7,618 nt of DNA from Tepidimicrobium sp. GTDB taxonomy: Bacteria; Bacillota; Clostridia; Tissierellales; Tepidimicrobiaceae. The stretch is from the NCBI GenBank assembly GCA_012839395.1, contig DUNJ01000228.1, positions 1-7,618 on the forward strand, read 5' to 3'. The notes under the pieces are model-generated. The model saw nothing but the letters and a program-made list of their open reading frames with translations, was not told the origin of the DNA and searched no databases. The position numbers were made by a program, and so were the translations under genes. Below are positions 1-4,260 of the stretch, piece after piece (the stretch's first letter is position 1; every line of letters starts with the position of its first letter).

Positions 1-39
1 GCGAATTACTAGACTTGGAAACCTGATTATATACAGCTG

Positions 40-92
40 ACGGAACTACCGAGGCTGGCTATGACTCACGGGAGTGGGTTGGGCCAGCCTCG
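40..92 (+). repeat. Structured intergenic element, copy A
   Basis: A 10-bp perfect inverted repeat (CGAGGCTGGC at 50-59, GCCAGCCTCG at 83-92) encloses a 23-nt loop that holds a second hairpin (ACTC 64-67, ACGG loop, GAGT 72-75). A short CGG/CCG hairpin (41-43/48-50) may precede it. The element is related to 763-819: ACGGAANNACCGAGGC matches at 14 of 16 positions, and the 3' arm shares GGGTTGGGC. Unlike copy B it has no T-tract after the stem, so it is not an evident terminator. It lies just before the first small gene. Its role is unknown; a leader or processing RNA is possible. Confidence 0.6.
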
Positions 93-133
93 CTACCTGG
101 GGGGGCTGGAGGTTGAAGCCGGCCAAGGCGCAG

Positions 134-283
134 ATGGATCAAGTGCAAAGATTCGCCGAGAAACTCCGACGCTGGGAAGATGAGCGTTTCTACGGCGAAG
201 TCACTTTGCGCCTAAAGGACGGCCAGATTCGAATGGTGGAAGTCAAGCAGACTGAGGTTTGGAGTCAGGTGACAGGGAGGTGA
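134..283 (+). CDS. Small DUF2292-like protein (49 aa)
   Basis: The predicted product is a 49-residue soluble protein with no signal peptide or membrane segment. Residues 1-17 form a charged helix, followed by FYGEVTLRLKDGQIRMVEV (19-37), a beta-strand/turn/strand pattern. That pattern resembles DUF2292 proteins, small Firmicutes and phage proteins with a YGSVT...DGKVVQIE core and no known function. The family link is from memory of the pattern and is tentative. The frame is open upstream to a GTG at 74, but that start lies inside the hairpin of copy A. I therefore prefer ATG 134, which has a weak AAGG at 125-128. The stop is 4 nt before the next start, suggesting one operon. Confidence 0.6.
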   Translation: MDQVQRFAEKLRRWEDERFYGEVTLRLKDGQIRMVEVKQTEVWSQVTGR

Positions 284-287
284 GGGT

Positions 288-737
288 TTGGAAGGGGACC
301 AGCATGTTTATTTAGTGATGGGCTATGTCCACTACGAGGGCGCCGATGTATTAGGCGCTTATGGGAATGAGGAAGCGGCGGAAGCCGATAAAGTGATGCG
401 TGAAGAGCAGTGGAAAGGAGCGCCATACAACGAATTTTATGTTGACAAGCTGCCTATGCTATTGGAACCGCAGGAACCAACAAAACTATACAGAGTTTGT
501 GTTGTGGGTTGTGCGCCAGATAAAGCCAAAGAACATTGGCGAAAGATAGAGGGCGCATGGCCGGATGCCGAGGGCCATTACTGGGCAAGCGAAGCTGGCG
601 AACAAGCCTGGATTACTGGCCAGTGGGGAGGGCTATGCAAGGTAGTGGGGCAATCTGAGCAGGGATTTGACGAGGCGAAACGGCTGGCATTAGCTGAGAT
701 GGAGCGGGTATTCCAGGAACACGAAACGAGGTTCTGA
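288..737 (+). CDS. Phage hypothetical protein, DUF7336-like N-terminus (149 aa)
   Basis: The start is a TTG with a good GGAGGTG at 276-282; no in-frame ATG has a comparable ribosome site. Residues 5-57 read HVYLVMGYVHYEGADVLGAY, then NEEAAEADK and a YNEFYVDKL strand. This resembles small phage proteins of the DUF7336 type (a YLV strand, Y-E-G-A/D, a helix with EEKA, then a Y..Y.V strand). These are predicted alpha/beta proteins of unknown function, and the assignment is tentative. Residues 66-149 are an added part with a second strand-helix pattern (LYRVCVVG, then a long helix from about 128) that I do not recognise. The protein is soluble and acidic, with no membrane segment. It lies directly downstream of the 49-aa gene, with 4 nt between them. 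Confidence 0.7.
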   Translation: MEGDQHVYLVMGYVHYEGADVLGAYGNEEAAEADKVMREEQWKGAPYNEFYVDKLPMLLEPQEPTKLYRVCVVGCAPDKAKEHWRKIEGAWPDAEGHYWASEAGEQAWITGQWGGLCKVVGQSEQGFDEAKRLALAEMERVFQEHETRF

Positions 738-741
738 CAAC

Positions 742-757
742 TTAAAATCGTGACTTA
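742..757 (+). repeat. TTAAAATCGTGACTTA motif, copy 1
   Basis: This intergenic sequence matches 1686-1699 at 12 of 14 positions (TTAARATCGTGAYT). Both copies lie shortly upstream of a GC-rich hairpin ending in T's. It may be a protein-binding or antitermination site or part of a repeated RNA leader. No function can be read from it. Confidence 0.4.
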
Positions 758-762
758 GGTCT

Positions 763-819
763 ACGGAAGAACCGAGGCCAGTCTGACCCTTAAGAGGGGT
801 TGGGCTGGCCTTTTTGTTT
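763..819 (+). terminator. Structured element copy B, terminator-like
   Basis: A 7-bp stem (AGGCCAG 775-781 with CTGGCCT 805-811) encloses a 23-nt loop, the same loop length as copy A. Inside is a second hairpin, ACCCTT (786-791), AAG, AGGGGT (795-800). The stem is followed by TTTTTGTTT (811-819), so it could act as an intrinsic terminator. Relative to copy A, two stem positions change together (T-A to C-G and G-C to A-T), which supports an RNA structure rather than chance. The Shine-Dalgarno sequence of the next gene follows at once (820-825), so this could also be an attenuator for the downstream genes. Confidence 0.6.
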
Positions 820-832
820 AGGAGGATTGCTG

Positions 833-1111
833 ATGGGCTTGTCAGGGATTGCGTATGTCAAAGCCATTTGTCGGGCGCTTGAGTGTAAGCCCAGGGCGCT
901 CTATATCGTGGACTGTCCCATGTGTGATGAGCTAGACAAGATGCAGCTCGATCCTGTGGCCAATGCTTACTGGTGCGGATCATGTGGATGTTGGGGTTCA
1001 CTTGTGGATCTCGCGGCCCTGGCCGAGGGGATCTTTTTCGAGCGGCACAAAGAAACGCGTTCGCTTATGGAGTCACGCCCGGGCGAGAGGCGGGGTGATG
1101 GTAAGCGATGA
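833..1111 (+). CDS. Free-standing CHC2-like zinc-ribbon protein (92 aa)
   Basis: The start ATG 833 is fixed by AGGAGG at 820-825 with 7-nt spacing; an upstream in-frame TTG lies inside the terminator hairpin. Residues 25-70 carry C28-P-M-C31 and W-C48-G-S-C51-G-C-W-G, followed by LVDLAALAEGIFF. This order closely follows the CHC2 zinc-binding domain of DnaG-type primases (C-P-x-H/C ... F-x-C-F-x-C-G-x-x-G-x-x-x-D-F ... E-G-x-x-F). In those enzymes the domain contacts single-stranded template DNA. There is no TOPRIM domain here, so this is only the zinc module. It may bind DNA or act as an adaptor; it is not expected to be a primase. The C-terminal 20 residues are Arg-rich. The stop overlaps the next start (ATGA, 1108-1111), implying translational coupling. 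Confidence 0.75.
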   Translation: MGLSGIAYVKAICRALECKPRALYIVDCPMCDELDKMQLDPVANAYWCGSCGCWGSLVDLAALAEGIFFERHKETRSLMESRPGERRGDGKR

Positions 1112-1620
1112 CGGCTCAAGAGAAGTGGTTCCCACGCGCTGAGGGAATGATCTGGAGATACTACAAGGACATGCGTCGTGTGGAGAATCTGCAGATTCGT
1201 ATTGAGACTTTGGAAAAACGATTGACAGAGATACCCTTAGACATCTCTGCTGCAAGGTCTGTGCGATCTATGAGCCAGGCTCTATCATTTGCTCCTGGAG
1301 GAGGACAACTTTATGGGCTAGACAACGAGGTTGAGCGCATGGAGGAGCAGGTGGGTCGGCTCATGGGCGAGTATTCTCGGAAGCGGCGAGACGTGCTTGA
1401 GCTTCGGGCGCGGATTGATCGCATACGCCAGGAACATGCTGTGGTTGACGCTGCAATTCAATTGCTCCCACGGGACGAAAGGCGAGTAGCGGAGCTGAAA
1501 TATGGACGAGGGTGGAACAATTGCCAGATTGCGAATGAGTTATTTTACTCGGAGTTTTGGGTCCGAAGTGCAAGACGACGTATTGTGCAAACAGTAGCCG
1601 AACGTTGTGACATAATATAA
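1108..1620 (+). CDS. ArpU/RinA/sigma-like late transcription regulator (170 aa)
   Basis: Residues 18-43 and 70-118 are charged, heptad-like helices (coiled coil). Residues 119-164, LLPRDERRVAELKYGRGWNN onward, form a sigma-70 region 4-type helix-turn-helix: L-P-x-D-E-R-R-V-A-E-L-K-Y, then Q-I-A-N-E-L, then the recognition helix around W151-V-R-S-A-R-R-R. This layout is typical of phage regulators annotated ArpU, RinA or sigma factor-like, which activate late (packaging and structural) genes and lie upstream of the terminase. The exact subfamily cannot be told from the sequence alone. The start ATG overlaps the preceding stop. The product is cytoplasmic and probably binds a late promoter with host RNA polymerase. 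I saw no membrane segment. Confidence 0.75.
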   Translation: MTAQEKWFPRAEGMIWRYYKDMRRVENLQIRIETLEKRLTEIPLDISAARSVRSMSQALSFAPGGGQLYGLDNEVERMEEQVGRLMGEYSRKRRDVLELRARIDRIRQEHAVVDAAIQLLPRDERRVAELKYGRGWNNCQIANELFYSEFWVRSARRRIVQTVAERCDII

Positions 1621-1641
1621 CATCGAGTTTCAATCGACCTA

Positions 1642-1669
1642 TTGGCAATATTGTATGATACGGTATTAT
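1642..1669 (+). promoter_or_regulatory. Possible sigma-70-type promoter for the tmRNA-like RNA
   Basis: TTGGCA (1642-1647) and TATTAT (1664-1669) are separated by 16 nt in an AT-rich gap after the regulator gene. A start near 1676 would give a leader of about 60 nt, containing the 1702-1729 hairpin, before the tRNA-like RNA at 1737. Boxes of this quality also occur by chance, so confidence is low. Confidence 0.35.
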
Positions 1670-1685
1670 CGTGGGTATTTCCAAG

Positions 1686-1699
1686 TTAAGATCGTGATT
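1686..1699 (+). repeat. TTAAGATCGTGATT motif, copy 2
   Basis: This is the second copy of the TTAARATCGTGAYT motif seen at 742-755 (12 of 14 identical). The following TGATTATA (1695-1702) also occurs at 24-31 upstream of structured element A. It sits directly before the hairpin at 1702-1729. Function is unknown. Confidence 0.4.
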
Positions 1700-1701
1700 A
1701 T

Positions 1702-1736
1702 AACCGTCCCGGCGAAAGTCGAGGCGGTTTTCGTTT
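1702..1736 (+). terminator. Terminator-like hairpin touching the 5' end of the tmRNA-like RNA
   Basis: AACCGTC (1702-1708) pairs with GGCGGTT (1723-1729), including one T-G pair. After a single C/A mismatch, CGGC pairs with GTCG around a GAAA tetraloop (1714-1717). The tail TTTTCGTTT runs to 1736, and the tRNA-like molecule begins at 1737. It may terminate transcription from the regulator gene, or be a leader hairpin removed when RNase P cuts at 1736/1737. The T-run is interrupted by CG, so termination may be partial. Confidence 0.55.
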
Positions 1737-1819
1737 GGGCGCGAAGACTAGGTTTCGACGCAGCAAAAAGCCAAAGTGCAGTGCTGCGGAGCCGGGTTCG
1801 ATTCCCGGCGCGTCCACCA
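1737..1819 (+). ncRNA. Miniature tmRNA-like RNA (tRNA-like domain only, no tag)
   Basis: The 83-nt RNA folds like the tRNA-like domain of tmRNA. The acceptor is GGGCGCG (1737-1743) with CGCGTCC (1809-1815), followed by A1816 and encoded CCA. The third pair is G-U (G1739-T1813), the alanyl-tRNA synthetase identity element of tmRNA and tRNA-Ala. There is no D-stem; CTAGGTTTCGACG matches the tmRNA hallmark GG-N-UUCGACG. P2 is CGCAGCA/TGCTGCG (1759-1765/1782-1788). It is joined by GAG to a perfect T-arm (CCGGG, TTCGATT, CCCGG), as GAC joins them in E. coli tmRNA. A normal tmRNA carries hundreds of nucleotides of pseudoknots and tag ORF inside P2; here the loop is 16 nt (1766-1781). There is no anticodon arm, and no tag frame with a stop. 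It could be a working tagless RNA or a deletion relic, but all helices are intact, which favours selection. Some jakobid mitochondria have tmRNAs that lost the mRNA-like part, a loose precedent from memory. Confidence 0.75.
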
Positions 1820-1820
1820 T

Positions 1821-1832
1821 CCTTTGCAAAGG
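1821..1832. promoter_or_regulatory. 12-bp perfect palindrome CCTTTGCAAAGG
   Basis: The palindrome starts 2 nt after the CCA end of the tmRNA-like RNA, and its right half (AAAGG) is part of the Shine-Dalgarno of the 38-aa ORF at 1845. It could be a dimeric regulator's operator, or a small RNA hairpin (4 bp, TGCA loop) that partly hides the ribosome site. It could also be chance. Confidence 0.4.
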
Positions 1833-1844
1833 AGAGGCACGGAG

Positions 1845-1961
1845 ATGAAAGAGGTTATCCTGTGCCAGGCGTGTTGGACGTGTATCGGGAGCGTGAAGGG
1901 GTTTGGTGTATGGGAGGGGTTGTCGCATGTCCAAGATGGGCGATTTGCTCATAGAACATGA
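1845..1961 (+). CDS. Small Cys-rich ORF, unknown function (38 aa)
   Basis: A 38-residue frame starts at ATG 1845 with AAAGGAG at 1828-1834 (10-nt spacing). It contains CQACWTC at residues 7-13, a CxxCxxC cluster that could bind a metal ion, followed by GFGVWEGL. It overlaps the next gene (1927) by 35 nt in another frame, which phage genes can do. I do not recognise the protein. Support is only the ribosome site and the cysteine pattern. The frame extends upstream through the tmRNA-like RNA to a GTG at 1776, but that start is not credible. Confidence 0.4.
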   Translation: MKEVILCQACWTCIGSVKGFGVWEGLSHVQDGRFAHRT

Positions 1962-2148
1962 GGAACTGGTTGCCGATCGTGACAAACTGACTCGAAAGAT
2001 TGACATCATTGTCAAACACCTTCGGGCTTTGGTGGATGAACTTGACTCGGCGGAGCTATGTCCTCAATGCGGGAAGCCTCCAAGGCAATGTAGTTCGGCC
2101 CAAAGGGTCTCTGATCCAAAGCCGTTTAGTGAAATGTTTGGTGAATGA
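1927..2148 (+). CDS. Small coiled-coil/zinc-knuckle protein, unknown (73 aa)
   Basis: ATG 1927 has GGGAGGGG at 1912-1919 at usable spacing; the GTG at 1903 in the same frame has no better site. Residues 5-43 are a continuous charged helix (LLIEHEELVADRDKLTRKI) likely to form a coiled coil. Residues 45-55 read CPQCGKPPRQC, a short cysteine knuckle. The tail is short and polar. The product is soluble and could be an oligomeric DNA-binding or adaptor protein. I do not recognise a family. It ends 4 nt before tRNA-Gln. Confidence 0.6.
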   Translation: MSKMGDLLIEHEELVADRDKLTRKIDIIVKHLRALVDELDSAELCPQCGKPPRQCSSAQRVSDPKPFSEMFGE

Positions 2149-2152
2149 CTAT

Positions 2153-2227
2153 TCCGGGGTAGTGTAGCTGGTAGCACACGAGACTTTGGATCTTGTATCG
2201 CACGTTCGACCCGTGCCCCCGGAGCCA
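2153..2227 (+). tRNA. tRNA-Gln(UUG)
   Basis: The 75-nt cloverleaf is complete. Acceptor TCCGGGG (2153-2159) pairs with CCCCGGA (2217-2223). The D-arm is GTGT/GCAC with GG in the loop. The anticodon arm is CGAGA-CTTTGGA-TCTTG, with anticodon TTG at 2186-2188. The T-arm GCACG/CGTGC has loop TTCGACC. It ends with discriminator G and encoded CCA. It should read CAA and, by wobble, CAG. It is first in a three-tRNA array and lies 4 nt from the next tRNA. Confidence 0.93.
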
Positions 2228-2231
2228 GATT

Positions 2232-2306
2232 GGGGGCGTGGTGTAGTGGTCAGCATCGGTGTCTTTCAAGCACCAGGCGCGAGTTCAATTCTCGCCGTCC
2301 CTGCCA
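2232..2306 (+). tRNA. tRNA-Glu(UUC)
   Basis: The 75-nt cloverleaf has acceptor GGGGGCG (2232-2238) with CGTCCCT (2296-2302), including G-U pairs at 1-72 and 5-68. The D-arm is GTGT/GCAT. The anticodon arm is GGTGT-CTTTCAA-GCACC, with anticodon TTC at 2265-2267. The T-arm is GCGAG-TTCAATT-CTCGC, then G and encoded CCA. It should read GAA/GAG. The first-pair G-U is unusual for tRNA-Glu and might weaken the acceptor end, but all arms are otherwise intact. Confidence 0.9.
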
Positions 2307-2312
2307 ATATTT

Positions 2313-2388
2313 GCGCCCCTAGCTCAGTGGTCAGAGCATACGTCTGATAAGCGTGAGGCCGATGGTTCGAATCCATTGGGGCGCACCA
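2313..2388 (+). tRNA. tRNA-Ile(GAU)
   Basis: The 76-nt cloverleaf has acceptor GCGCCCC (2313-2319) with GGGGCGC (2378-2384). The D-arm is GCTC/GAGC. The anticodon stem TACGT/GCGTG has two wobble pairs, loop CTGATAA and anticodon GAT at 2346-2348. The T-arm is GATGG-TTCGAAT-CCATT, then A and encoded CCA. It should read ATC and ATT. It is last in the array, 6 nt after tRNA-Glu. Confidence 0.95.
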
Positions 2389-2422
2389 TAGAAACAACGA
2401 ACCTTGTGCAGGGAGTGAAGCT

Positions 2423-2782
2423 GTGCAGATTCCGAAACCCAAACGCCTACGAGACAAGAAAACCATTGAAGCCGTGAGAAGGCCTTATTGCGAACTATGC
2501 GGTCGCCGAGACATGGGTCTACACGTGCATCACATCATCACGAAGGGCTGCGGGGGCCCAGATCATCGATACAACCTGATAACCCTATGCGCCGAATGCC
2601 ATACCAGGACGCATGCAGGGCGCATTAGCCAAGATTGTTTATGGCGTATCGTGGGCCGGCGTGAGGGCGTAGAGGCCTCCACGGTCGAAACTACAATACG
2701 GATGTTCAAACAGAAGGCTCATGTGGGAATGGCAAATCAGACAGTATTTGAACGCCTGAAGGGTGCAGGACAGCAAAAGTAA
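2423..2782 (+). CDS. HNH endonuclease (119 aa)
   Basis: The start is GTG 2423, with GGGAG at 2411-2415. Residues 23-26 are CELC and 34-38 HVHHI. Then come GGPDHRYNLITLC (44-56), C59-H60 and H64. This is the classic HNH fold: a zinc ribbon (C23, C26, C56, C59) around the histidine pair H36-H37 and asparagine N51, with a late histidine. Such enzymes nick or cut double-stranded DNA with a divalent metal. The length fits small phage HNH proteins. Some of these assist terminase in cos packaging; others are homing enzymes. Here the gene is 34 nt after the tRNA array and about 2.3 kb from terS, so either role is possible. The C-terminal helix (residues 84-115) is of unknown function. Confidence 0.88.
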   Translation: MQIPKPKRLRDKKTIEAVRRPYCELCGRRDMGLHVHHIITKGCGGPDHRYNLITLCAECHTRTHAGRISQDCLWRIVGRREGVEASTVETTIRMFKQKAHVGMANQTVFERLKGAGQQK

Positions 2783-3020
2783 AAGCTGTATAGCTGCATG
2801 TTTGAGGAACGCTGCAGCTCAAAGGGTTGAAATCTATGCACTGGCGCATAGTCCGGGTGTGAAAAGGCGTTATGCTCTATGTTTGATGTTTTCTACAATA
2901 CGCTACAACAAGAGTGCATAAACAGGGCATACAATCATACGCATAGGCATTGAAAGAGCTGCTACAAGGCCATTACGGAGGCCGGTTTTACTACGGACAA
3001 TCACAAATGGAGGCAAACCA
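2783..3020. other. 238-bp non-coding region with inverted repeats and GCATA/TATGC words
   Basis: I see no supportable gene here. It holds AGCTGCA (2792-2798) with TGCAGCT (2813-2819), and TTTGAG (2801-2806) with CTCAAA (2818-2823), which are mutually exclusive hairpins. CTATGC (2834-2839) pairs with GCATAG (2846-2851). GCATA or its complement occurs at 2835, 2846, 2871, 2916, 2927 and 2941. A weak hairpin GGCC-8nt-GGCC, followed by GGTTTTA, lies near 2967-2988. It probably controls the ParB-like operon. I could not support a clear -35/-10 pair. Confidence 0.5.
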
Positions 3021-3611
3021 ATGGGTAAGCGTATTAAACTCGATTATGTCCCAATAGATTCCCTGAAACCGTTCGCAGGCAACCCGCGCAAACTGACAGA
3101 ACAAGGCTTAGAGAAGATCAAGCGAAGTATAGAGGAGTTTGACTTTATCAACCCGGTATTGGCACAACAGGGAACGAACATGATCATAGCCGGACATCAG
3201 AGAATTAAGGCAGCACGAGCCGTGGGACTTACCGAGGTCCCAGTAATCTGGCTTGACATGGATGATACAACGGCTAAAGCATACAACATTGCCGATAACC
3301 GATTGCAGGATGAGGCAGAATGGGACAAGCATTTACTTGGTGATGTATTTCAGGATATAGACACAGGGGAATTAGACCTTACGGTCACAGGCTTTGATCC
3401 TGATGAGATTTCCAGTTTGCTTGCGGCAGACTATGGGCCCATAGATCTTGAAGCTTACCTGGACGAGCTGGACATGAGCGAGGCTATAGACAAGCCAATT
3501 TGGGCGACGATCCGCACCAAGGCAGAAAATCAGGAAGTGTTGGAACGAGTATTTGCTGTGCTAGAGCAAAACGGTATACGGGTGGAGCGAAGCTATGATA
3601 CAGGGGCTTAG
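3021..3611 (+). CDS. ParB/Srx-type nuclease-domain protein without fused methyltransferase (196 aa)
   Basis: ATG 3021 follows GGAGG (3009-3013) by 7 nt. Residues 8-80 form the ParB/sulfiredoxin fold: the opening strand LDYVPIDSLKPFAGNPR, then EKIKRSIEEFDFINPVL, then the nucleotide-site motif AGHQRIKAA (57-65) and VPVIWLDM. Residues 85-134 (AYNIADNRL, TGFDPDEISSLL) are the linker usual in phage proteins where this domain precedes a DNA methyltransferase. Residues 159-191 look like a small beta-alpha-beta unit. Many phage relatives continue into an N6/N4 methyltransferase; this one stops, and a separate methyltransferase gene overlaps its end by 17 nt. The domain may bind or cut DNA or bind CTP/ATP; which of these is unknown. 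It is not a chromosome-partition ParB, since there is no HTH after the domain. Confidence 0.82.
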   Translation: MGKRIKLDYVPIDSLKPFAGNPRKLTEQGLEKIKRSIEEFDFINPVLAQQGTNMIIAGHQRIKAARAVGLTEVPVIWLDMDDTTAKAYNIADNRLQDEAEWDKHLLGDVFQDIDTGELDLTVTGFDPDEISSLLAADYGPIDLEAYLDELDMSEAIDKPIWATIRTKAENQEVLERVFAVLEQNGIRVERSYDTGA

Positions 3612-4179
3612 TGGCAAAAAGAAAGACAATTCAAATACATGGCTTAAGGCTGAAATGCGACGAGCGTTTTTGCCCGAAGACGCTCGCGTCTTAGATCTAT
3701 TCTGTGGGACTGGTGAAATGTATCGCAGAGCATACGAAGGCCGGGCATTACAGTATCGCGGCATTGATAAAGCTCAGATTCATGATGTGCAAAAGTGCAC
3801 TCTGATTGACAACGTGACCTATGTCACACGCCATGATATGGACAAATACAACGTCTATGACCTTGATGATTACGGGTGCCCTTGGGCACTTCTATACCTC
3901 ATTCTACGCAAACGCGCGCCCGGAGAAATCACAGTGTTCATAACAGATGGACTGCCGTTGAGATTCAAATTGAGTGGTAGGGTTATAACACTTATATCTG
4001 GTATAGAACAAATCCCGCGCGATATGGAACTGCCGGGACAATTTCGTTTTTACGTAGATATGTTTGCTACTATGTTACTGGATGTGGAAAGGCGTTATGG
4101 ATGGAAAACTGAACAAGCCGTCTATGCTCGCAATGATGGGGCAACGGTTTACTATTGGGCCTTGAAAATGAGGAAATAA
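3595..4179 (+). CDS. Class I SAM-dependent methyltransferase, target unknown (194 aa)
   Basis: ATG 3595 has GGTGGAG (3581-3587) at good spacing and overlaps the ParB-like gene by 17 nt. Residues 32-40 VLDLFCGTG are SAM motif I, and RGID (55-58) gives the acidic residue of motif II. Residues 89-97 DLDDYGCPW occupy the motif IV place, followed by a helix and a TVFITDG strand (113-119). There is no DPPY/NPPY of N6-adenine or PCQ of C5-cytosine enzymes. The D-x-D-x-Y-G-x-P shape is closer to that of Trm1-type tRNA guanine methyltransferases, so a nucleic acid or RNA target is conceivable. That is inference from one motif. It is shorter than Trm1 and lacks its C-terminal domain. It may work with the ParB-like partner, since fused versions of such pairs exist. 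Confidence 0.75.
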   Translation: MIQGLSGKKKDNSNTWLKAEMRRAFLPEDARVLDLFCGTGEMYRRAYEGRALQYRGIDKAQIHDVQKCTLIDNVTYVTRHDMDKYNVYDLDDYGCPWALLYLILRKRAPGEITVFITDGLPLRFKLSGRVITLISGIEQIPRDMELPGQFRFYVDMFATMLLDVERRYGWKTEQAVYARNDGATVYYWALKMRK

Positions 4180-4212
4180 TAAACAATGCCCAGCGTAATG
4201 CCTATTTACCAC

Positions 4213-4241
4213 TAGACATTACTGGCAAAGAGTGGTATACT
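4213..4241 (+). promoter_or_regulatory. Probable sigma-70-type promoter before the radical SAM gene
   Basis: TAGACA (4213-4218) and TATACT (4236-4241) are spaced by 17 nt, a near-consensus pair. CCACT (4209-4213) and AGTGG (4231-4235) are inverted across the spacer, and GTAATG (4195-4200) with CATTAC (4217-4222) forms another inverted repeat; either could be an operator. A start near 4248 would put the Shine-Dalgarno at the very 5' end of the transcript. Confidence 0.55.
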
Positions 4242-4260
4242 ATCCTTGGAGGTGGTCACA

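Noticed and set aside
1737..1819. Ordinary tRNA, intron-bearing tRNA or tRNA-Sec
   Set aside because: There is no D-stem, no 7-nt anticodon loop, no long variable arm, and an insertion of 18 nt is too small for a self-splicing intron. The tmRNA tRNA-like fold fits all parts.
1737..1819. Only an attP site (3' end of host tmRNA copied by integration)
   Set aside because: An att core would carry only the 3' part. Here the 5' acceptor strand and UUCGACG loop are also present and pair. No integrase gene is in the window, though an attachment role cannot be excluded.
1698..2015. Minus-strand 105-aa ORF containing GIEPGSAA
   Set aside because: This peptide is the typical false product of the antisense of a tRNA T-arm; no ribosome site supports it, and it lies over RNA and + strand genes.
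2259..2477. ORFs on both strands over the tRNA array
   Set aside because: They are translations of tRNA genes and their complement (e.g. MDSNHRPHAYQT), not proteins.
3400..3415. CTGATGAG as hammerhead ribozyme core
   Set aside because: It lies within the ParB-like coding sequence and no matching GAAA segment with flanking stems is seen.
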